Positions 10,419 through 18,800 of a stretch of DNA of 64,000 nt are shown in pieces. The stretch's first letter is position 1. Each line of letters opens with the position of its first letter. A model generated the notes under the pieces. It was not told where the DNA came from, did not search any database, and saw nothing but the letters and a program-made list of their open reading frames with translations. Both the position numbers and the translations under genes were made by a program. The DNA lies in NCBI GenBank assembly GCA_904830895.1, contig LR882958.1:3987501-4051500 (forward strand). The letters run 5' to 3'. Source of the stretch: Planktothrix rubescens CCAP 1459/22. GTDB lineage: Bacteria; Cyanobacteriota; Cyanobacteriia; Cyanobacteriales; Microcoleaceae.

Positions 10419-11285
10419 ATGTTGCCATCTATTGAAAGCCTCACTCAAAGCAAAAATGGATTACTCAAGCAAGACATTGTATGTCAGTCAATGGATAAAG
10501 ATATATGTAATTCATTAGCCCTAGAAATTCCCTGTATTTCTTATCAAAGTATGAAGCGTTCTTCTCGAGTATTAAGAGAATTTGTACTCTATTATTTTCC
10601 GCTTTATAATCTTTCTTGGAGTGACTTTTTTAGATTTTATCCAATTTTAGGTTTTATGGAAGCGCTGGTTTATGAAACCGATGAAGAAGTTGAGCAAATC
10701 CAAGCAACAAATTGTCTACTAAAACAACATTCCCCTTGGAAAACCAAACAAGAAATGATTTTAGCAGTTTTAGAAAAATCTAATTTTAAACATCATCAAG
10801 TTGAAACCTATTTAGATAACTTAGGAGAATACTTTGAACTAGAAACCCATTTATTAATTTCTCCTGAGATCACTCATCAAGAGATTATGAAAGCTGCTCA
10901 ATTACGCTCTTCTGACTATCGATTTTTACATTGTACATTGCTAAAAATGTTAGGACAAAACTTTCATGATGAAGAATTAAATGAAGAGTTAAGATTAATG
11001 TGGTCATTAGAAGTTTTAAATGATATCGAAGACGACATAGAATCTTATGAAAAAGATGTGGCTACCAAACATTATAATACTTACAGGATGTTTGTTAAAA
11101 TTTATGGACAACAAGCTCCTTATTATCTCAAAAAAGAATTGGATTACTATGAACATTTATTCCATCAAGGGGTTGAAAAAATATCAGACAATCCCTTAAA
11201 ATATAAAGGATTTAAAAAATCTTGGAACGCCTATCGTCTTGATCATCCTGTTCCCTTAATTCCCCAGCCAATTTTGGAAAATTAA
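10419..11285 (+). CDS. All-alpha protein with class I terpenoid-synthase-like motif, function unknown
   Basis: A 288-aa protein without signal peptide or membrane segment, predicted helical throughout. It starts 36 bases after aerB and 40 bases before the Rieske gene, so it is co-transcribed with them. Residues 205-213 read DDIESYEKD, which fits the (N/D)Dxx(S/T)xxx(E/D) NSE-type metal motif of class I terpene synthases, at the spacing usual for that fold. At 88-91 an acidic DEEVE stretch sits where the first aspartate motif would lie, but it is not a canonical DDxxD. Function is unknown. Position suggests a role in tailoring or in making the guanidino end group. The motif match is seen; the fold is inference. 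Confidence 0.6.
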   Translation: MLPSIESLTQSKNGLLKQDIVCQSMDKDICNSLALEIPCISYQSMKRSSRVLREFVLYYFPLYNLSWSDFFRFYPILGFMEALVYETDEEVEQIQATNCLLKQHSPWKTKQEMILAVLEKSNFKHHQVETYLDNLGEYFELETHLLISPEITHQEIMKAAQLRSSDYRFLHCTLLKMLGQNFHDEELNEELRLMWSLEVLNDIEDDIESYEKDVATKHYNTYRMFVKIYGQQAPYYLKKELDYYEHLFHQGVEKISDNPLKYKGFKKSWNAYRLDHPVPLIPQPILEN

Positions 11286-11325
11286 TTTTTCAACAGAAAA
11301 CATCTTTAAACATACCTAAGAGCCA

Positions 11326-13536
11326 ATGAATCACATTAAGATTAAGTCGGAAACCCTAAATAAACTGTTCATTAATATAGGACAACAGCAAGGAGAAATT
11401 GTTTATAGAGGGCGTAAACTTGCTCAAAAATCTCAAAAAAATTGGGATGAATTTATCACCACTTTACTAGAAGGAAAAGGAAACCCACAGATAGGGAAAG
11501 TCTATCAAGATTTATCTCTAGCTGTAGAACAGTATAATCAAGAAGGTCAAAACCCCGTTGCTTTTGAAGTTGTTTATCATTACTTTGTCGCTAAAATTAT
11601 CCGTTTAATCAATCTTAATCCAGCAGATTTTCCTCATCAATGGTATCTAGCTTGTAAAACAGAAGATATTTCCCATCCAGGAGATTTTATTACTCTGAAA
11701 CTGTTTCAAGAACCGCTAGTCATTGTCCATCAAGAAGACGGAACAATTGGATGTTTTCTTAATGTTTGTACTCACCGTCAATCTCCTGTTTTTGAAGGAA
11801 AAGGATGTGCGAGTCGTAATAAAAAAGTCCTTTGTCCCTATCATGGATGGGCGTTTGATTTAGACGGAAATTGTCAAAATGCCCCAGGAGCAAGTCGAGG
11901 GGAATTTGGCAGTAATTTTGACCTTAATCTATATGGGTTGCAAGAAATAGAAGTCAAGCAAGATGGGGAATATATTTTTGTCAAATTATTGCCAACCAAA
12001 CCAGAAGAAAATGAGACAAAGAGAGATTATAATTCAGAAAATATCGGAGTAGCAATTGCCAACTTACTAGACCAAGTAAGTCCTGGTTATGCAGAAGGAA
12101 AAAGTGCTTCACTTCCTGAAGCTATTCGTCTCTGGCTAAAAATTGGTTATTTAGAAAAAGAGTTAACTTTTCTCGTAGCATCCCTTAATCATTCTCCAGG
12201 AATTATTTCTGAAGATGTTAATTATTCCCAAGAAACTGAATTATTGATTGAGTCTTTAGTTAGAGAACTTAAGCAAGCAATTTTGATGGTAGAGAATCAA
12301 GAGTTAACGGTCAATTTTGGGGAAATTTTAGAGCGTATTGGACTACCGCAAGAAATGGAAAAACCAACGAAATTTAATCCCTTTGAAGATTCAGAGTTAG
12401 GGGGAGAAAATGACTCAGAGGATGAACTAGCACAATTGAATACAGAACCTTTGCCTATTTGGATTTATGGGGATACAGCCCTATTTACCCTAGAAATTGA
12501 CCATTTAATCGCTCCTACTTGGCAATTTGTCTGTCATATAAATGAAGTTCCCGAAGCAGGAAACTTCACTTGGTTAGATATTATTGGCGAGAGAGCTTAT
12601 GTTATACGAACCAATGAAGGAGAATTATTTGCTGGAAGACTTAAACATCTAGATGAGCGCAATAATTCTCCTAATTTCAGTTTACCCAATTACGGATTAG
12701 AACCGATTGATATTGATATTTTTTATGGCTTTGTTTTTATTCGTTTCAGTTGGGAAGGAGCCAGACTCAAAGAACTTTGGTATCAAGCGGATTTACTAAA
12801 ACCCTATAACCTCGAAGCCATGCAGCCTATTAATGGTCTTGGACGGTACGATATTAATGTCGAAGTTGACTATAAATTATTGTGGGAAAACTTTTTAGAA
12901 GACTACCATTTCCCCATGATGCACAAAGGCTTAACCCGTCGCTTTAAACTATCGAGTGATTGCGAAGGAATAAACGGGATGATTATTCCCATGAAAGACC
13001 CTCCATCTCCCTATTTAAACCCTACTGAACGCAAGTATTATGACTGTGCAAAAAGTTTAGGCAGACATTCTTGGGAACATGAAACCAAATTACAAGAAAT
13101 AGCAGCACAAACCCAATCACTCCCAGAAACTTTGTGTTATTCTGCTTTTTGTTCCATGTCATCTCAAGAAGAGATGCCCATGCCCTTTTCTTTGAGTATC
13201 TTTCCTGAACACGTTCAAACATTTTCCATAGTGCCAGGAGGAGCTAGAGAAAGTCGTTTTCACGTCCGCAGTTATGCCCATCCAGTTGACCCAAATTCTC
13301 CCCATAGTCAAACCATAAAAGATGCCCAACTGGCTAATATTCAACTGTTGATTGAATCCTTACACGAAGACATTAGAGTTAACTATATTACCCAGGATAG
13401 TGTATCATCTATATTGTTTGAAAAAAAGGGAATATTTAGCATTGCCGAGTTGGATGTTGCTAAATTTCAACAAGCCATTCGTCTTAAATTACCTATGACC
13501 AAATTTCAAAATAGAACTTTCTTAGTAAATCATTAA
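11326..13536 (+). CDS. Rieske-type non-heme iron oxygenase with duplicated, degenerate second Rieske domain
   Basis: Putative oxygenase (736 aa, versus 350-450 for usual Rieske oxygenases). Residues 100-222 form a Rieske domain with ligands C148-x-H150 and C170-x-x-H173. Residues 225-380 are a charged linker region. Residues 385-475 again resemble a Rieske beta-domain (TWQFVCHINEVPE, GFVFIRF) but the cluster-binding loops are gone. Residues 505-736 are the catalytic domain with ENFLEDYHFPMMH (H528 and H533) and a later Asp in HEDIRVNY that may complete the iron site. No reductase or ferredoxin gene is adjacent. In the aer cluster it likely hydroxylates or desaturates an intermediate, perhaps of the guanidino amine; substrate unproven. 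Confidence 0.8.
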   Translation: MNHIKIKSETLNKLFINIGQQQGEIVYRGRKLAQKSQKNWDEFITTLLEGKGNPQIGKVYQDLSLAVEQYNQEGQNPVAFEVVYHYFVAKIIRLINLNPADFPHQWYLACKTEDISHPGDFITLKLFQEPLVIVHQEDGTIGCFLNVCTHRQSPVFEGKGCASRNKKVLCPYHGWAFDLDGNCQNAPGASRGEFGSNFDLNLYGLQEIEVKQDGEYIFVKLLPTKPEENETKRDYNSENIGVAIANLLDQVSPGYAEGKSASLPEAIRLWLKIGYLEKELTFLVASLNHSPGIISEDVNYSQETELLIESLVRELKQAILMVENQELTVNFGEILERIGLPQEMEKPTKFNPFEDSELGGENDSEDELAQLNTEPLPIWIYGDTALFTLEIDHLIAPTWQFVCHINEVPEAGNFTWLDIIGERAYVIRTNEGELFAGRLKHLDERNNSPNFSLPNYGLEPIDIDIFYGFVFIRFSWEGARLKELWYQADLLKPYNLEAMQPINGLGRYDINVEVDYKLLWENFLEDYHFPMMHKGLTRRFKLSSDCEGINGMIIPMKDPPSPYLNPTERKYYDCAKSLGRHSWEHETKLQEIAAQTQSLPETLCYSAFCSMSSQEEMPMPFSLSIFPEHVQTFSIVPGGARESRFHVRSYAHPVDPNSPHSQTIKDAQLANIQLLIESLHEDIRVNYITQDSVSSILFEKKGIFSIAELDVAKFQQAIRLKLPMTKFQNRTFLVNH

Positions 13537-13636
13537 TCCCTTTTTATTCCCACAATTTTTCTGAACTTGAAATTGCTTTATTTTGTACAGGAAATGCTAA
13601 TTTATCAACCCTTAAAAAATCTGGAGCCTTAAAACC

Positions 13637-14245
13637 ATGTTAAAGTTTTCGATGGAATTTTGTTATCCCCAACCTGATGTAAAAACTTTAATCGTTGGCA
13701 CTTTAGGGCCAAAAGAAACCAGTAGTGAACAGACCTTAAATTATCTGATTACTCAATGGCAAGCGGAACAAATTTCTGTTACCAGTCATTTATTTGATAC
13801 CTTTACAGAGTTGAAAGAATCTTTGCTCCAAGATCAGGTGGATTTGGCTTTGGTTCCCCATGCTTATGAAAGAGTTAATGATTTTTATATGGAACCCAGT
13901 TTAAAACTAGGTTTTGTTTTTACCTATCCCACACCAGTTTATGGATTAGCCAAGCGCAAAAATGAAGAATTAGTTTGGGAAAATTGCACCCTAGTTACTC
14001 ATCCCGCTCCCTTTCCTTTACTCCCTTATTTATTACCCGGCTACCCCAATCAAAAAAATATTAAAGTGGAGTTTGTTAATTCTACAAGTGCAGCCGCTAT
14101 TCAAGTTAAGCAAGGGTTAGCCGATTTAGCAATCACCAATGAGAATGCTCTCAAAGAAAATGATTTAGAGTTTATTGCAGAATATGGGAAAATTGAGATG
14201 AGTTGGTCTATTTTTCATAAAAAAGGAACAGTCCATAGAGAATAA
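13637..14245 (+). CDS. aerD: Prephenate decarboxylase AerD (BacA-like)
   Basis: First step of Choi (2-carboxy-6-hydroxyoctahydroindole) formation: non-aromatising decarboxylation of prephenate, as for BacA in bacilysin synthesis. The 202-aa protein has the prephenate-dehydratase-like fold signature GTLGPKETSSEQTLNYL near the N-terminus. It is followed at short spacing by aerE and aerF, giving the same BacA-BacB-BacC gene order as bacilysin clusters. ATG at 13637 is used; MEFCYP ten codons in is an alternative start that is less supported by length. Assignment is firm at family level from motif and context. Confidence 0.88.
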   Translation: MLKFSMEFCYPQPDVKTLIVGTLGPKETSSEQTLNYLITQWQAEQISVTSHLFDTFTELKESLLQDQVDLALVPHAYERVNDFYMEPSLKLGFVFTYPTPVYGLAKRKNEELVWENCTLVTHPAPFPLLPYLLPGYPNQKNIKVEFVNSTSAAAIQVKQGLADLAITNENALKENDLEFIAEYGKIEMSWSIFHKKGTVHRE

Positions 14246-14292
14246 ATAATTAAGAATTAATTTTTGAGAAAAACTTAATTAAGGAGATCAAA

Positions 14293-14934
14293 ATGCCTAC
14301 ATTTTTCCCCGAAGGAAAAACAATTAATATCAATGGAGAAGTGGAGTTATTGGCATTCCAATGTCAGGATACAGTCGTCCAATTAGCCGCCATTGCACCA
14401 GGTGCTATTTTTCCCCTGCACCAACACACAGAAAGTCAAATCGGAATGATATTTAACGGCAATTTGGAAATGAATCTCAACGGGAATAAAACTGTTATTC
14501 AACCTTTAGATCATCTCTATGTTGCCGGGGCTAATGTTCTTCACGGTTCAGCTAATCTTTTGCATGAAACTATCTTAGGATTTGATGTCAAAAGAATCAT
14601 CAACCCTCCCATACAAGGAGAAGATGAACCCACAATCCTGCGCGTGACTCCCAGTGAAAATCATGCCACTGGTTTAGTTTGTCAATCTGTGACTGGTTCT
14701 TGGTTTGAGATTATTATTACTCAGATTCCTCCAGGAAAAACAATCCCTAAACATCAGTCTAGTTGCCAAAAAATGGGAATTATTCTTAATGGAAAACTTG
14801 ATGTTTATGTAGGGGGGGAAGAACAGCAACTAGCTTATGGTAATATTTACTATGCACCCCCTGAGATACCGCACGAAATATCTAATTTTACTGACGAAAC
14901 AGTATCTTTACTTGATATTTTGATTACACAATAA
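14293..14934 (+). CDS. aerE: Bicupin isomerase AerE (BacB-like)
   Basis: Bicupin protein (213 aa) related to BacB, which isomerises the dihydro-4-hydroxyphenylpyruvate made by the decarboxylase. Two cupin folds are visible: residues 1-100 with metal-ligand motif HQHTESQ and a later HGS, and residues 105-213 with KHQSSCQ and PHEI. A good ribosome site (AAGGAG) lies 7 bases before the ATG. It sits 47 bases after aerD and 28 bases before aerF. Cytosolic. Confidence 0.88.
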   Translation: MPTFFPEGKTININGEVELLAFQCQDTVVQLAAIAPGAIFPLHQHTESQIGMIFNGNLEMNLNGNKTVIQPLDHLYVAGANVLHGSANLLHETILGFDVKRIINPPIQGEDEPTILRVTPSENHATGLVCQSVTGSWFEIIITQIPPGKTIPKHQSSCQKMGIILNGKLDVYVGGEEQQLAYGNIYYAPPEIPHEISNFTDETVSLLDILITQ

Positions 14935-14962
14935 ATGTTTATACATTAGAGGACGAATAATT

Positions 14963-15757
14963 ATGGATTTAGGATTAACAGGAAAAGTTGCTTTAGTAAC
15001 AGGAGCTAGTGCAGGAATTGGTTTTGCTGTAGCCGAAAGATTAGCCGAAGAAGGCTGCCGATTAATAATTTGCGGTAGGAATGGTGAACAACTGGAGAAA
15101 GCCAGTCAATCTTTACTGAATTTTAATGTAGAAGTAATCCCTTTAATTGCCGATGTTCAAAACGAATCGGACTCGCAAAAGCTAGTAGAAAGATCCCTTA
15201 GTAAGTTGGGCAGAATTGATATTTTAATTAATAACTCAGAAGGGGCTAGTTTTTCTGGAGAATCAATAGAAGATATCTCAGATGCAGAATGGAGAGGCGT
15301 ATTTGAAGGAAAATTAATGGGCTATATTCGCATGACTAACTTAGTTTTGCCTAGTATGAAAAATCAGCAATGGGGACGAATTATTAATATTATTGGAACA
15401 TCAGGAAAAGAACCTTCTCCCCGTCTGATAAAATCAGGAGTTGCTAATGCCGGGTTAATTAACTTCACTAAAGCAGTCGCAACTGAAGTGGCTAAGTATA
15501 ATGTTTTAGTGACTGCTATTAATCCGGGTATTATTGATACACCCAGACATCGACAATATTTAACGGTGAATGCTGAAAAACAAGGTGTAACCGTGGATAA
15601 TATTCGAGCCGGAATTATGAATAATATTCCACTTCGTCGTATTGGTAATTCTGGTGAAGTAGCTAATTTAGTCGCTTTTTTATCGTCAGAATGTGCCAGC
15701 TATATCACAGGAATAACAATTCCGGTGGATGGAGGTTTATCTTCTGGAGCTTTCTAA
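14963..15757 (+). CDS. aerF: Short-chain dehydrogenase AerF, lacking the YxxxK pair
   Basis: SDR-family protein (264 aa) expected to act in the reductive part of Choi formation. NAD(P) site TGASAGIG at residues 14-21, and the NN(S)EG and PG-end motifs of a classical SDR are present. The catalytic YxxxK is absent: the aligned stretch reads SGVAN (within IKSGVANAGLINFTK), so Tyr is Ser and Lys is Asn. Other atypical SDRs share this kind of change. The enzyme therefore either uses other residues or has a non-redox role. Placement directly after aerE, with a GAGG site before ATG, supports the aerF name. Confidence 0.85.
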   Translation: MDLGLTGKVALVTGASAGIGFAVAERLAEEGCRLIICGRNGEQLEKASQSLLNFNVEVIPLIADVQNESDSQKLVERSLSKLGRIDILINNSEGASFSGESIEDISDAEWRGVFEGKLMGYIRMTNLVLPSMKNQQWGRIINIIGTSGKEPSPRLIKSGVANAGLINFTKAVATEVAKYNVLVTAINPGIIDTPRHRQYLTVNAEKQGVTVDNIRAGIMNNIPLRRIGNSGEVANLVAFLSSECASYITGITIPVDGGLSSGAF

Positions 15758-15886
15758 GAAGACTTAGATAATTTATACAAATTTATGATCTAAGTATCTG
15801 TTTTAAATATCTTGACTCATAGTTCTAGTTATTCTCAAGTAATGAATTTAATTCTTCATCAAAAAAACAAACAATAAATTCAACTC

Positions 15887-18800
15887 ATGGTTAACTCAAA
15901 TAATTCCAATAAAAGCAAAGATATCGAAGCAATTTATCCCCTTTCTCCCACTCAGGAAGGGATGTTATTTCATACTCTCTACAACCCAGAATCTAATACT
16001 TATTTTGATCAATTTCAATTAACATTTCAGGGAGAACTAGATATTTCTGCTTTTGAAAAATCTTGGCAACAAATACTAGATAGACACACGATTTTACGAA
16101 CCCAATTTATTTGGAAAAATCGTAAAAAGCCCCTTCAGATCGTGCGAAAAAAAGTTAAATTACCTTGGATTAATATAGACTGGAGATCCCTGTCTCAGAG
16201 CGATCAACAAACTCACCTGAATCGTTTCTTAGAGGAAGATAGACAACGAGGTGTTGAAACGGATAAAGCTCCTCTGATGCGATGTACCTTAATTCAATTA
16301 GAGAACCAAACTTATCAACTGATCTGGAGTTTTCATCACATCCTCTGTGATGGTTGGAGTTGGCCGATTCTTTTTCAAGAAATCTTCACCTTTTATGATG
16401 CGATTAAGCAAGGAAAAGAGTGTCATTTACCAACACCTCGCCCTTACCAAGACTATATTAATTGGTTACAACAGCAAGATATTTCCGCCTCAGAAACATT
16501 TTGGCGAAAAACCCTTCTGGGGTTTAGTATTCCGACTCCTTTAATTGGGGAACAAGCCCGCGAAAGGAATAATAAAACCTACAATATCCGCCAAATCAAT
16601 CTATTAGCTAAAACCACCGCCAACTTAAAATCTTTTGTAGCTCAAAACCATTTGACTCTTTCTACTTTAGTACAAGCAGCTTGGGCGTTATTACTGAGTC
16701 GTTATAGCGGTGAGGAAGATATCGTTTTTGGAAGTGTTGTCTCTGGTCGTCACCCTAGTTTATCAGGAGTAGAATCAATGGTCGGGTTATTTATTAATAC
16801 CCTACCTGCTAGGGTATTAATCCCAGAAACAACAGAATTATTACCCTGGTTACATCAATTACAAGAACAACACATTCAGCGAGAACAATATTCTTATACT
16901 CCACTGGTAGACATTCAAGGATGGAGTGAAATTCCCAGAAACGAGTCTTTATTTGAAAGCATTATCGCTTTTGAAAATTATCCTGCAACAGCAAATTTTT
17001 CCGAACTTCCTGGGGGAATAAAAATTAGTAATATTGAAGACATCGGACAAACTAATTATCCGCTTGTTTTGCGTGCTGTTCCGGGTCAAGAAATGGCATT
17101 AATCATCAATTACGAGGAAAATCGTTTTGATTTACCAACCATTGAACGGATGCTGGGTCATCTGCAAACTTTACTCGAAGAAATGGTGATTAATCCCCAT
17201 CGTTTCCCTAAAGATTTACCGATTCTTACTGAATCAGAACGGGAAATGCTGTTAGAAGAATGGAACCATACTGAATCTTTATTTCCGATTAGCCAATGTA
17301 TTCATCAATTATTTGAGGAACAGGTTGAAAAAACACCGAATGCAGTCGCAGTAGTCTATGAAAATCAACAGTTAACCTATCAACAGTTAAACCAAAAGGC
17401 GAATCAATTAGCACATTCTTTACAATGCTTAGGAGTTACACCCGATAGTTTAGTTGCGATATGTCTTGAACGATCTTTAGATATGGCTGTAGCAATTTTG
17501 GGGACTCTCAAGGCTGGAGGAGCTTGTGTTCCGATTGACACTAAATATCCAGAGGAACGAATTAATTTTATCCTGGCAGATAGTGGTACAAAAGTTGTGT
17601 TAACACAAAATTCTTGTGCTTCAATGCTGTCTCAAAATTTCTCCCATCATCTGCTGATATTAGAAGATAAATGGGATGATATTACTCAAGAATCCGATCA
17701 AAATATTACGATTGAAATCAATAATGATCATTTAGCTTATCTGATTTATACTTCCGGTTCCACAGGAGTTCCTAAAGGTGTTGCTGTCCCCCATCGCTCC
17801 CTCACCAATTTAGTTGAACACCATCGAGATCAAATGCTGACAGGAGGAGGTGTTCTTCAGTTTGCATCTTTTAGCTTTGATGTTAGCTATCACGAAATAG
17901 TTGCGGCTTGGTGTTTTGGAGGAACTTTATATATTGCTTCTGAAGATACCCGCCTAGATTTAGATAAATTAGTCAATTTACTTACAAATAATCCTATTGA
18001 AAAAGTTATTCTTCCTGTGACTTTGTGGCAGCAAATTGCCGAACTCTATGGAGCAAAACCCGATCTTTTTAAGAATTTAAAAGAGGCCATAACTGCTGGA
18101 GAACAACTGCAAATTACTCAACCGATGGTTGAAATGTTTAAAAGTTTAAAAAACTGCACCTTGTATAACTTTTATGGGCCTTCTGAAGCTGATTTAGTCA
18201 CCGCTTATCGTTTTAGCCATCAACCTGAAGAATGGCCCCTTTATCCTCCCATTGGTAAACCGGCTGTTAATGTCAAAGTTTATTTATTAGATAGTAATTT
18301 CCAACCTGTTCCTTTAGGTAGTATAGGAGAGTTATATGTTAGTGGTGCGGGACTCGCTCGCGGTTATTTTAATTGCCCAGAGTTAACCAAAGAAAAATTT
18401 ATTCCTAATCCTTTTCATCAAAATTCTTATTCATGTCTGTATAAAACTGGAGACTTAGCTCGTTATTTGTCAGATGGAAATATTGAGTTTTTAGGACGAA
18501 TAGATGACCGGGTAAAAATCAGGGGTTATAGTATTGAATTAGGAGAATTAGAAGCGGTATTAAATAAACATCCCTTCCTAAGTCAAGCTGTGGTTAAAGT
18601 CTATGGGGAAAGTGCTAGAGAAAAATATTTATGTGCTTATTTTGTTCCCCTGCAATTACAAACAATTACTATTGAACAACTGCGTCACTTTCTCCAAGAA
18701 CAACTTCCAGAATATATGATTCCTTCCGCCTTCGTCCCGATGGAATCTTTTCCCTTAACTTCTAATGGCAAAGTTGATCGGCGAAAACTCCCAAAACCCA

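Noticed and set aside
13022-13344. Two overlapping minus-strand ORFs of 61-66 codons
   Set aside because: Antisense to the catalytic domain of the Rieske oxygenase.
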